A DNA stretch of 33,773 bases, from the NCBI GenBank assembly GCA_020636445.1, contig JACJXV010000043.1:1-33773 (forward strand), given 5' to 3'. This document shows positions 25,430-33,535 of this stretch, piece after piece. The stretch's first letter is position 1. Every line of letters begins with the position of its first letter. A program made the translations under genes and the position numbers. Below the pieces are notes generated by a model that ran no database searches, was not told the origin of the DNA, and was given only the letters and a program-made list of their open reading frames with translations. This stretch comes from Lewinellaceae bacterium (GTDB lineage: Bacteria; Bacteroidota; Bacteroidia; Chitinophagales; Saprospiraceae).

Positions 25430-26794
25430 CTAATCAATCAACGGCGTATCGAGCATCGCCAGCGATGCTTCAATTTCGGCACTCGTTACTTCGTGCTTGA
25501 CCAACTTTTGGGCGAAGTAATCTTCATAGGCTTTGAGATCAAAGTGGCCATGTCCACAAAGATTAAATAGAATAGTGCGTGACTCTCCGGCTTCACGGGC
25601 GGCGTTGGCTTCCTCCAGCACGGTGACCAGTGCATGGGTAGCTTCGGGAGCTGGGATAATGCCTTCACTCCGGGCAAAGAGTACGCCGGCCTCAAAGCAA
25701 TCCAGTTGGTCATAAGCACGCGCCTCAATGAGCTTGTCTTTAAGTAACTGACTTACAATAACGCCCGCGCCATGGTAGCGCAAGCCTCCGGCATGGATGG
25801 GCGCTGGCACGAAATTATGCCCCAGCGTATACATCGGCAAAAGGGGCGTCATTCCTACTGTATCACCGAAATCATAGCGAAAAACACCTCGGGTAAGTTT
25901 CGGACAACTGGCGGGTTCAGCCGCAATACACCGAATAGTACGCCCCTCTTCAAAATTCAGGCGCAGAAAGGGAAAGGCAATTCCGGCAAAATTGGACCCG
26001 CCACCAAAAGGCGCGACGACCACATCAGGCATATCGCCCGCCTTTTCCAATTGCTTGATTGCTTCCAACCCGATAATCGATTGGTGCATAAGTACGTGGT
26101 TCAGCACACTGCCCAGCGCATACTTGGTTTGCTCATCGGTGGCAGCTCGCTCCACTGCCTCAGAAATAGCGATCCCCAGGCTGCCGGGGGAATTGGGGTC
26201 GGCAGCCAGGATCTGCCGGCCTGCTTGGGTAAGATTGGTGGGTGAAGCATATACCTGGGCCCCCCAGGTATTCATCATCAGTTTGCGGTAAGGCTTTTGG
26301 TCATAGCTGATTTTGACCATGTACACCTCGCATTCGATATCGAACAGGTTACAAGCAAAAGCCAGGGCACTCCCCCACTGCCCTGCACCCGTTTCAGTGG
26401 TAATCCGCTTAACCCCTTCCATTTTATTGTAGTAAGCCTGCGGAACAGCCGTGTTAGGCTTGTGGGATCCGGCAGGGCTTACCCCTTCGTATTTATAATA
26501 AATTTTGGCGGGTGTATCCAGGGCTTTTTCTAAACCGTAGGCCCGGTACAAGGGCGTGGGCCGCCACATGGTATACACATCCCGAACCGGGTCAGGAATA
26601 GGAACCCATTTTTCTGCACTCACTTCCTGTTTGATCAATTCCATGGGAAATAAAGGTGCAAGTGCTTCGGGGCCAATGGGTTCTTTGGTTCCCGGATGCA
26701 GGGGCGGCAGCGGTTTATTGGGCATGTCCGCCATGATATTATACCAATGATCCGGAATTTCGTTTTCAGTCAATAAAATTTTTCTGGTGCGCAT
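25430..26794 (-). CDS. TrpB2-type tryptophan synthase beta chain
   Basis: A 454-residue PLP enzyme of the TrpB2 group (COG1350), distinct from the roughly 400-residue TrpB1 that pairs with TrpA. Visible marks are the long N-terminal extension (PLPPLHPGTKEPIGPEALAPLFP), RPTPLYRAYGLEKAL, the PLP lysine K112 in PAGSHKPNTAVPQ, the catalytic-Glu region ETGAGQWGSALAFA, and the glycine phosphate-binding loop PFGGGSNFAGIAFPF. TrpB2 enzymes condense indole, or possibly phosphoserine, with serine to make tryptophan without TrpA. No other trp gene is near. An insertion sequence lies 24 bp upstream of its ATG, so its natural promoter may have been displaced. Confidence 0.94.
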   Translation of the reverse strand: MRTRKILLTENEIPDHWYNIMADMPNKPLPPLHPGTKEPIGPEALAPLFPMELIKQEVSAEKWVPIPDPVRDVYTMWRPTPLYRAYGLEKALDTPAKIYYKYEGVSPAGSHKPNTAVPQAYYNKMEGVKRITTETGAGQWGSALAFACNLFDIECEVYMVKISYDQKPYRKLMMNTWGAQVYASPTNLTQAGRQILAADPNSPGSLGIAISEAVERAATDEQTKYALGSVLNHVLMHQSIIGLEAIKQLEKAGDMPDVVVAPFGGGSNFAGIAFPFLRLNFEEGRTIRCIAAEPASCPKLTRGVFRYDFGDTVGMTPLLPMYTLGHNFVPAPIHAGGLRYHGAGVIVSQLLKDKLIEARAYDQLDCFEAGVLFARSEGIIPAPEATHALVTVLEEANAAREAGESRTILFNLCGHGHFDLKAYEDYFAQKLVKHEVTSAEIEASLAMLDTPLID

Positions 26795-26809
26795 GAGGTT
26801 TTATTTTAC

Positions 26810-26818
26810 AGATGAACG
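26810..26818. repeat. 9-bp target-site duplication, left copy
   Basis: The sequence agatgaacg directly precedes the left inverted repeat of the insertion sequence and is repeated exactly at 28119-28127 directly after the right one. Confidence 0.9.
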
Positions 26819-26834
26819 CAGTAGTGTCCGGTTA
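26819..26834. repeat. Left terminal inverted repeat of the IS
   Basis: The 16 bases cagtagtgtccggtta match the reverse complement of 28103-28118 with no mismatch. Confidence 0.95.
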
Positions 26835-26935
26835 AGCAATTAAAATAGTTGAATAAATATTTGTAAACCAATAAATTATTTTCACTTTTTGATGTGACCG
26901 ATTTGATTTAACTAGAGGCCCAAAAGCGGGTCTTT

Positions 26936-28105
26936 ATGAATGATGGAACGTACGTTTTTTCGCAGCTTATGGGGCTGATTCACCGCCAAACCTTTGCACG
27001 AATCGTCGAAAAATTTGGTGGCAATGAACGCATCCGGACTTTTTCCTGCTGGCATCAACTGCTTTGCATGAGCTTCGGACAACTCACGCACCGGGAAAGC
27101 TTGCGCGATGTAGTGACCTGCCTCAATGCGCATCCGGAGAAGCTTTACCACATGGGATTGACCAATGGAGTCAAGCGCTCAACATTGGCGGATGCTAATG
27201 AAGTACGAGACTATCGGATTTACGAAGCGCTGGCGCATACCCTTATTGCCAAAGCCCGCAAGCTGTACCAGGGACAATCCACTGCGGATGATTTAGATCA
27301 TGTGGCGTATGCCTTGGATTCAACCACCGTTGAACTATGTCTGGATGTGTTTTGGTGGGCTAAATTCCGCAAGCATAAAGCGGCTGTAAAGCTCCATACC
27401 TTGTTTGACATACGGTGCGAGATCCCTTGCTTTGTCCACATATCTGATGGTAAGTTCCACGATGTCAATGTTATGGACATACTTGAGTTTGAGCCGGACG
27501 CTTTTTATGTCATGGATAGAGGCTACACTGATTGGACGCGCCTCAAAAAAATCCATGATGCGAGCGCCTTTTTCGTTATCCGGGCCAAAAAGAATCTGGC
27601 CTTTGAGCGCATCTACTCTGCGCCTGTGGATAAAACCACCGGACTGCGATGCGATCAAACTGGACGACTCAAAGGGTTTTATGCCGCACGGCATTATCCG
27701 GGAAAACTCCGGAGGATCAAATACGTAGATCCTCAGCACCAGGTAATGTATGTGTACTTGACCAATCATTTTGAAGCAAAAGCGGCACAGATTGTCCACC
27801 TGTATATGAACTGCTGGAAAGTGGAGCTTTTCTTCAAATGGATCAAGCAGCACCTACGCATCAAACGTTTTTGGGGTGAAAGCGCCAACGCTGTCAAGAC
27901 TCAAATATGGATCGCCATCTGCACCTTTGTGCTGGTGGCCATTTGGAAGCATAAGTCGAAAAGTTTACAAAGTATGAACGAATTATTACAAATAACCAGC
28001 GTCTCAATTTTTGAGAAAAAGCCTGTAAATCAGCTATTTAACAACCTGAGACACCAAAAATCCAAGGACGACCCTTGTAATCAATTGAATATCTTTGATT
28101 TATAA
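26936..28105 (+). CDS. IS4-family DDE transposase
   Basis: A 389-residue DDE transposase. The N-terminus resembles DUF4372 (VFSQLMGLIHRQTFARIVEKFGGN...FTCW-type region, here FSCWHQLLCMSFGQLTHRESLRD). The catalytic acidic residues appear to be D128 (YALDSTTVELCL), D194 (FYVMDRGYTDW) and E297 (WKVELFFKWIKQHLRIK). The IS4 signature Y-x2-R-x3-E-x6-K is present in spacing (Y290, E297, K304), but the Arg position holds C293. The stop codon TAA (28103-28105) lies inside the right inverted repeat, as in compact elements. No frameshift or internal stop is seen, so it is probably active unless C293 is harmful. Confidence 0.93.
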   Translation: MNDGTYVFSQLMGLIHRQTFARIVEKFGGNERIRTFSCWHQLLCMSFGQLTHRESLRDVVTCLNAHPEKLYHMGLTNGVKRSTLADANEVRDYRIYEALAHTLIAKARKLYQGQSTADDLDHVAYALDSTTVELCLDVFWWAKFRKHKAAVKLHTLFDIRCEIPCFVHISDGKFHDVNVMDILEFEPDAFYVMDRGYTDWTRLKKIHDASAFFVIRAKKNLAFERIYSAPVDKTTGLRCDQTGRLKGFYAARHYPGKLRRIKYVDPQHQVMYVYLTNHFEAKAAQIVHLYMNCWKVELFFKWIKQHLRIKRFWGESANAVKTQIWIAICTFVLVAIWKHKSKSLQSMNELLQITSVSIFEKKPVNQLFNNLRHQKSKDDPCNQLNIFDL

Positions 28106-28118
28106 CCGGACACTACTG
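28103..28118. repeat. Right terminal inverted repeat of the IS
   Basis: taaccggacactactg is the exact reverse complement of the left end at 26819-26834. Its first three bases are the transposase stop codon. Confidence 0.95.
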
Positions 28119-28127
28119 AGATGAACG
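28119..28127. repeat. 9-bp target-site duplication, right copy
   Basis: agatgaacg, identical to 26810-26818. Removing one copy and the IS restores a continuous trpB2 leader. Confidence 0.9.
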
Positions 28128-28387
28128 AGAAACAAAGCAATAAAAACCACAGTAACAAAAGCTTTTGGAAGGTACAATTTTCCCTTAATTACCCCAATAC
28201 CTGTACACTACACCTTGATTTTTTTTGCATTCATTTCCTCGCGCAAAAAAAATTGGTATTCCAGCTGAAAATGCTGTACATTCTGATGAAACAGAAAATC
28301 GTTACCTGGCAGTATATTACCGTCTTAACCTATACTGGTTCATCTGTAAGAAACCAGCAAATTTTCGTTCAGTAAATCGACGCTTTC

Positions 28388-29884
28388 ATGAAAACAACGC
28401 TTGTTCAGCCTATTTATCGCTTGCTCCTGATTGCAGTGGGGCTTTTACTACTTACTACCTGTGCCCGTAACCCTGTGACTGGCAAAAAGCAGGTTATGCT
28501 GATGTCAGAACAACAGGAAATTGCCCTGGGTGCTCAGTCAGACCCTCAGGTGTTGGCTGAGTTTGGCCCCTATAACAACGCTGCTATGCAGCAGTTCATT
28601 AATGAGAAAGGGCAAAAAATGGTGGCCGTTTCACACCGCGCCAATTTACCTTTTCAATTCAAAATTGTGGATTCTCCGGTGGTAAACGCCTTTGCACTGC
28701 CCGGAGGTTATGTATACTTCACACGAGGTATCATGGCTCATTTTAATGATGAGGCTCAATTTGCCGGCGTTTTGGGCCATGAAATTGGTCACGTCACTGC
28801 GCGTCACTCTGCAAATCAATACACCAAACAAATCCTTGGACAGGGCTTGCTCATCGGCGGCCTGGTTTTCATCAAAGGCTTTGATCAGTTGGCCGAAGCT
28901 GCCAGCTCAGGACTGCAGTTACTCTTTCTTAAATTTGGCCGCGAAGATGAATCCCAATCGGATATGCTCGGTGTTGAGTATTCCACCAAAATTGGCTACG
29001 ACGCCCACCATATGGCCAGCTTCTTTACCACGCTGGATCGCTTAAGTGGTAATCCGGAGGATCGGATTCCAACGTTCCTGAGCACTCACCCCGACCCCCT
29101 GGATCGTAATAAAAAAGTGGAAGAACTCGCTAAAGAATGGCAAGCTAAATATCCCGGGCAACAATTCGCCATTAACCGTGATCAATACCTGCGAATGATT
29201 GACGGGCTCGTCTATGGGGAAGACCCTCAACAAGGATTCGTGGAAAATGGAATTTTTTACGCCCCCAATCTGAAGTTTCAATATCCTGTCCCGGCCGACT
29301 GGCAGGTGCAAAACAGCCCCCAACAGGTTGCTATGGCTCCCAAGGACGGCAAGGCCATGATTATCCTTAACCTGGGTCAGGGTCAAACGCTCGACGAAGC
29401 AGCTCAAGCTACGCTCACGGAATACAAACTCACGGCGGTTAGTTCCAAACCAATTACAGTAGGAGGTTTCCAGGCATTGTCGGTGGTTGCTGATCCTGCC
29501 GTGGACCCCAACGTTCCGGCCAACCAACAACAGCAGCAGGCTATCAGACTTGAGATTACCCTCATTCAGTTTCAGAATATGATTATTCGGTTCCTGGGGG
29601 TATCGGCCCTGGCTGATTTCAATACGTATTTACCAAGTTTCCAGTTTACCGCCCGTAATTTCCGGACCTTGTCCGACCCTGATAAATTGAACCGCAAACC
29701 AGAATTCATTCGTATCGTAACCGTTCCCCGCAATGCGACACTGGGAGCCACTCTGCAAGGCTTCAATATGCCAACCGATCGCCAGGAAGAACTGGCAGTC
29801 CTCAATGGAATGCAGCTTACCGACATGGTTACCCAAGGAATGCTCATTAAAGTACTGGGCAACCTGAAGCCAAGCACGAAATAA
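28388..29884 (+). CDS. M48-family metallopeptidase lipoprotein with LysM-like tail
   Basis: A 498-residue zinc peptidase of the M48C (BepA/LoiP-like) type, expected in the periplasm and involved in outer-membrane protein quality control in relatives. It has a lipoprotein signal (LLLLTTC, Cys25) and the zinc motif HEIGH at 131-135 within GVLGHEIGHVTARHSANQY. The second conserved region REDESQSDMLGVEYSTKIGYD supplies the third ligand. The C-terminal part (about 280-440) is a PDZ-free beta-rich region, ending with a segment like LysM (RNATLGATLQGFNMPTDRQEELAVLNGMQL...GMLIKVLG), a common tail in Bacteroidota. It is the first of three tightly spaced plus-strand genes. An exact inverted copy exists at 32039-33535. 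Confidence 0.93.
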   Translation: MKTTLVQPIYRLLLIAVGLLLLTTCARNPVTGKKQVMLMSEQQEIALGAQSDPQVLAEFGPYNNAAMQQFINEKGQKMVAVSHRANLPFQFKIVDSPVVNAFALPGGYVYFTRGIMAHFNDEAQFAGVLGHEIGHVTARHSANQYTKQILGQGLLIGGLVFIKGFDQLAEAASSGLQLLFLKFGREDESQSDMLGVEYSTKIGYDAHHMASFFTTLDRLSGNPEDRIPTFLSTHPDPLDRNKKVEELAKEWQAKYPGQQFAINRDQYLRMIDGLVYGEDPQQGFVENGIFYAPNLKFQYPVPADWQVQNSPQQVAMAPKDGKAMIILNLGQGQTLDEAAQATLTEYKLTAVSSKPITVGGFQALSVVADPAVDPNVPANQQQQQAIRLEITLIQFQNMIIRFLGVSALADFNTYLPSFQFTARNFRTLSDPDKLNRKPEFIRIVTVPRNATLGATLQGFNMPTDRQEELAVLNGMQLTDMVTQGMLIKVLGNLKPSTK

Positions 29885-29911
29885 TTAGATAAGCTACCAG
29901 AACTAATACCC

Positions 29912-30598
29912 ATGCGATTACTATTTAGTGTAATGATTTTACTGTTGCTGAGTGGTTTGCCGCAAATAGCGGCCGCCCAGCAGCTTGAACTGCAAGATGG
30001 CTCATATAACTACCGCAACCAAAACTGTCCTGCTGTCCAGATCAGTTTCCCTGTTGAGCAAAAAACACTGGCCCGTGCCTGGCGTGATTACCTGCGCCGC
30101 AAGTATGATGTAAAGCTTAAGGGTATCGGAATCCTGGGCACGCGCGATTTGCTTTCCGCAGTAAATGCCCCTTTTCCAGAAGTGGGCGGTCCTGGCAACA
30201 TGGATTTTTTCACCCATTTTGCAGCGCAAAATGAAGGAATAATTCGCATGAGCGTCTTTGCCAGTATTGGCGACACCTTTATCGGTCCCTGGAACCAACA
30301 CGCTGGTCCCTACCAAACCACTCGCAATATAGTTGGGGCTTTTCTCAGTGAATTCATCCCCGATTATTATGCCGCCGAACTCAAAAACGCCCGCAAAGAA
30401 GTGGATGCGTTGAAAAAGGCACTATCCACCTACCGCCGCACCATCGAACGCAATGAGCGTACCGTGCTCAAGTTGCAAAAGGAAAATAAAGACCTGGAAG
30501 AACGGATTCGCGAAGAGGAAGCCGGATTGGATAAAGCACTTCGCGACCTTGAAGTAATGGAACAACGCTGGCGTAACGCCAAACGGAATATTAACTAG
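29912..30598 (+). CDS. Exported protein with C-terminal coiled coil, unknown function
   Basis: A 228-residue protein with a clear signal peptide (LLFSVMILLLLSGLPQIAAAQQ, cleavage near residue 23). A mixed alpha/beta region covers about 25-150, including ISFPVEQKTLARAWRDYLRRKYDVKLKG. A long charged helix from about 152 to the end (YYAAELKNARKEVDALKKAL...DLEVMEQRWRNAKRNIN) has heptad-like leucines and is probably a coiled coil. I do not recognise a named family. It begins 27 bp after the M48 peptidase stop and precedes another helical protein, so it is likely co-transcribed. It could be a partner or substrate-handling factor for the peptidase, but that is only context-based. Confidence 0.75.
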   Translation: MRLLFSVMILLLLSGLPQIAAAQQLELQDGSYNYRNQNCPAVQISFPVEQKTLARAWRDYLRRKYDVKLKGIGILGTRDLLSAVNAPFPEVGGPGNMDFFTHFAAQNEGIIRMSVFASIGDTFIGPWNQHAGPYQTTRNIVGAFLSEFIPDYYAAELKNARKEVDALKKALSTYRRTIERNERTVLKLQKENKDLEERIREEEAGLDKALRDLEVMEQRWRNAKRNIN

Positions 30599-30653
30599 TA
30601 TACAGAATGCCTTCGCGCATTCACGGAATGTGTAACCCTTAAAAATAAATATA

Positions 30654-30926
30654 ATGGATCAGGAAAAGCTCAAACAGGATTTCGATGAAGCTAAAGTCAA
30701 AATTGCCGAAAAACTCGAAGAGCTGAAAGGCAAATGGCACGAAGCTTCGGCTGAGGCTCGGGAAGAAATCGACGAGCAAATGGCCAAGCTGAAAGAACTC
30801 CAAAAGGAGCTTCCCCACAAACTCGAAGAGTTCGGTGAAGAAATTGAAGAAGAGTGGGATGAGTTCAAGGAAAAGGCCGGGGCCAAAATCAGTGAGCTGC
30901 GCAAAAAGCTCAAAGATTGGTTATAG
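30654..30926 (+). CDS. Small highly charged helical protein
   Basis: A 90-residue protein that is almost entirely Glu, Lys, Leu, Ala and Asp with few helix breakers, predicted to be one or two long amphipathic helices (DEAKVKIAEKLEELKGKWHEA, then EEFGEEIEEEWDEFKEKAG). It has no signal peptide, cysteines or recognisable catalytic motif. It resembles general stress- or apolipoprotein-like helical proteins in composition only; family not recognised. It is the third gene of the cluster, 55 bp after the coiled-coil gene, with a small hairpin-capable stretch (gaatgccttcgcgcattc) in the gap. It ends 35 bp before the palindrome axis and is mirrored at 30997-31269. Confidence 0.75.
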   Translation: MDQEKLKQDFDEAKVKIAEKLEELKGKWHEASAEAREEIDEQMAKLKELQKELPHKLEEFGEEIEEEWDEFKEKAGAKISELRKKLKDWL

Positions 30927-30996
30927 GTCGTGCCATGACTAAAGGGGTGTTGCTAGCGGATATCCGCTAGCAACACCCCTTTAGTCATGGCACGAC

Positions 30997-31269
30997 CTAT
31001 AACCAATCTTTGAGCTTTTTGCGCAGCTCACTGATTTTGGCCCCGGCCTTTTCCTTGAACTCATCCCACTCTTCTTCAATTTCTTCACCGAACTCTTCGA
31101 GTTTGTGGGGAAGCTCCTTTTGGAGTTCTTTCAGCTTGGCCATTTGCTCGTCGATTTCTTCCCGAGCCTCAGCCGAAGCTTCGTGCCATTTGCCTTTCAG
31201 CTCTTCGAGTTTTTCGGCAATTTTGACTTTAGCTTCATCGAAATCCTGTTTGAGCTTTTCCTGATCCAT
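30997..31269 (-). CDS. Mirror copy of the small charged helical protein
   Basis: Identical in all 90 residues to the protein at 30654-30926 and exactly mirrored about the palindrome axis. It should be treated as a probable fold-back artefact rather than a second gene until reads spanning the axis are examined. Confidence 0.55.
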   Translation of the reverse strand: MDQEKLKQDFDEAKVKIAEKLEELKGKWHEASAEAREEIDEQMAKLKELQKELPHKLEEFGEEIEEEWDEFKEKAGAKISELRKKLKDWL

Positions 31270-31324
31270 TATATTTATTTTTAAGGGTTACACATTCCGT
31301 GAATGCGCGAAGGCATTCTGTATA

Positions 31325-32011
31325 CTAGTTAATATTCCGTTTGGCGTTACGCCAGCGTTGTTCCATTACTTCAAGGTCGCGAAGTGCTTTATCCAATCCG
31401 GCTTCCTCTTCGCGAATCCGTTCTTCCAGGTCTTTATTTTCCTTTTGCAACTTGAGCACGGTACGCTCATTGCGTTCGATGGTGCGGCGGTAGGTGGATA
31501 GTGCCTTTTTCAACGCATCCACTTCTTTGCGGGCGTTTTTGAGTTCGGCGGCATAATAATCGGGGATGAATTCACTGAGAAAAGCCCCAACTATATTGCG
31601 AGTGGTTTGGTAGGGACCAGCGTGTTGGTTCCAGGGACCGATAAAGGTGTCGCCAATACTGGCAAAGACGCTCATGCGAATTATTCCTTCATTTTGCGCT
31701 GCAAAATGGGTGAAAAAATCCATGTTGCCAGGACCGCCCACTTCTGGAAAAGGGGCATTTACTGCGGAAAGCAAATCGCGCGTGCCCAGGATTCCGATAC
31801 CCTTAAGCTTTACATCATACTTGCGGCGCAGGTAATCACGCCAGGCACGGGCCAGTGTTTTTTGCTCAACAGGGAAACTGATCTGGACAGCAGGACAGTT
31901 TTGGTTGCGGTAGTTATATGAGCCATCTTGCAGTTCAAGCTGCTGGGCGGCCGCTATTTGCGGCAAACCACTCAGCAACAGTAAAATCATTACACTAAAT
32001 AGTAATCGCAT
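31325..32011 (-). CDS. Mirror copy of the exported coiled-coil protein
   Basis: Identical in all 228 residues to the protein at 29912-30598, in reverse orientation at the mirrored coordinates. Absence of even a silent difference argues against an old duplication. Likely an assembly duplicate. Confidence 0.55.
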   Translation of the reverse strand: MRLLFSVMILLLLSGLPQIAAAQQLELQDGSYNYRNQNCPAVQISFPVEQKTLARAWRDYLRRKYDVKLKGIGILGTRDLLSAVNAPFPEVGGPGNMDFFTHFAAQNEGIIRMSVFASIGDTFIGPWNQHAGPYQTTRNIVGAFLSEFIPDYYAAELKNARKEVDALKKALSTYRRTIERNERTVLKLQKENKDLEERIREEEAGLDKALRDLEVMEQRWRNAKRNIN

Positions 32012-32038
32012 GGGTATTAGTTCTGGTAGCTTATCTAA

Positions 32039-33535
32039 TTATTTCGTGCTTGGCTTCAGGTTGCCCAGTACTTTAATGAGCATTCCTTGGGTAACCATGT
32101 CGGTAAGCTGCATTCCATTGAGGACTGCCAGTTCTTCCTGGCGATCGGTTGGCATATTGAAGCCTTGCAGAGTGGCTCCCAGTGTCGCATTGCGGGGAAC
32201 GGTTACGATACGAATGAATTCTGGTTTGCGGTTCAATTTATCAGGGTCGGACAAGGTCCGGAAATTACGGGCGGTAAACTGGAAACTTGGTAAATACGTA
32301 TTGAAATCAGCCAGGGCCGATACCCCCAGGAACCGAATAATCATATTCTGAAACTGAATGAGGGTAATCTCAAGTCTGATAGCCTGCTGCTGTTGTTGGT
32401 TGGCCGGAACGTTGGGGTCCACGGCAGGATCAGCAACCACCGACAATGCCTGGAAACCTCCTACTGTAATTGGTTTGGAACTAACCGCCGTGAGTTTGTA
32501 TTCCGTGAGCGTAGCTTGAGCTGCTTCGTCGAGCGTTTGACCCTGACCCAGGTTAAGGATAATCATGGCCTTGCCGTCCTTGGGAGCCATAGCAACCTGT
32601 TGGGGGCTGTTTTGCACCTGCCAGTCGGCCGGGACAGGATATTGAAACTTCAGATTGGGGGCGTAAAAAATTCCATTTTCCACGAATCCTTGTTGAGGGT
32701 CTTCCCCATAGACGAGCCCGTCAATCATTCGCAGGTATTGATCACGGTTAATGGCGAATTGTTGCCCGGGATATTTAGCTTGCCATTCTTTAGCGAGTTC
32801 TTCCACTTTTTTATTACGATCCAGGGGGTCGGGGTGAGTGCTCAGGAACGTTGGAATCCGATCCTCCGGATTACCACTTAAGCGATCCAGCGTGGTAAAG
32901 AAGCTGGCCATATGGTGGGCGTCGTAGCCAATTTTGGTGGAATACTCAACACCGAGCATATCCGATTGGGATTCATCTTCGCGGCCAAATTTAAGAAAGA
33001 GTAACTGCAGTCCTGAGCTGGCAGCTTCGGCCAACTGATCAAAGCCTTTGATGAAAACCAGGCCGCCGATGAGCAAGCCCTGTCCAAGGATTTGTTTGGT
33101 GTATTGATTTGCAGAGTGACGCGCAGTGACGTGACCAATTTCATGGCCCAAAACGCCGGCAAATTGAGCCTCATCATTAAAATGAGCCATGATACCTCGT
33201 GTGAAGTATACATAACCTCCGGGCAGTGCAAAGGCGTTTACCACCGGAGAATCCACAATTTTGAATTGAAAAGGTAAATTGGCGCGGTGTGAAACGGCCA
33301 CCATTTTTTGCCCTTTCTCATTAATGAACTGCTGCATAGCAGCGTTGTTATAGGGGCCAAACTCAGCCAACACCTGAGGGTCTGACTGAGCACCCAGGGC
33401 AATTTCCTGTTGTTCTGACATCAGCATAACCTGCTTTTTGCCAGTCACAGGGTTACGGGCACAGGTAGTAAGTAGTAAAAGCCCCACTGCAATCAGGAGC
33501 AAGCGATAAATAGGCTGAACAAGCGTTGTTTTCAT
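32039..33535 (-). CDS. Mirror copy of the M48 metallopeptidase lipoprotein
   Basis: Identical in all 498 residues to 28388-29884, including the HEIGH motif and lipobox, and placed symmetrically about 30961/30962. The upstream non-coding sequence is mirrored as well, up to the window end. Likely an assembly duplicate; if real, the cell carries two divergent-from-centre copies of this operon. Confidence 0.55.
   Translation of the reverse strand: MKTTLVQPIYRLLLIAVGLLLLTTCARNPVTGKKQVMLMSEQQEIALGAQSDPQVLAEFGPYNNAAMQQFINEKGQKMVAVSHRANLPFQFKIVDSPVVNAFALPGGYVYFTRGIMAHFNDEAQFAGVLGHEIGHVTARHSANQYTKQILGQGLLIGGLVFIKGFDQLAEAASSGLQLLFLKFGREDESQSDMLGVEYSTKIGYDAHHMASFFTTLDRLSGNPEDRIPTFLSTHPDPLDRNKKVEELAKEWQAKYPGQQFAINRDQYLRMIDGLVYGEDPQQGFVENGIFYAPNLKFQYPVPADWQVQNSPQQVAMAPKDGKAMIILNLGQGQTLDEAAQATLTEYKLTAVSSKPITVGGFQALSVVADPAVDPNVPANQQQQQAIRLEITLIQFQNMIIRFLGVSALADFNTYLPSFQFTARNFRTLSDPDKLNRKPEFIRIVTVPRNATLGATLQGFNMPTDRQEELAVLNGMQLTDMVTQGMLIKVLGNLKPSTK

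Larger units (their letters stand above)
26819..28118 (+). mobile_element. Complete 1,300-bp insertion sequence, IS4 family (DUF4372-type transposase)
   Basis: The element is bounded by perfect 16-bp inverted repeats (cagtagtgtccggtta at 26819-26834 and its reverse complement at 28103-28118) and flanked by a 9-bp direct repeat (agatgaacg). It contains one transposase gene occupying most of its length. Perfect ends and an intact duplication indicate a recent, simple insertion. It landed in the leader of trpB2, between its start codon and whatever promoter lay beyond 28119. A name cannot be given without a database search. Confidence 0.95.

Noticed and set aside
28121..28375. 84-codon open frame between the IS and the M48 gene
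   Set aside because: It starts next to the IS end, has unusual composition and no recognisable features, and covers what should be the promoter and leader of the M48 gene.
30600..30650. Small hairpin RNA between the coiled-coil and charged-helix genes
   Set aside because: Only a short imperfect stem (gaatgc/gcgcattc) with no terminator tail; more likely local mRNA structure.
31607..32881. Plus-strand open frames in the right palindrome arm
   Set aside because: They are antisense shadows of the mirrored M48 and coiled-coil genes.
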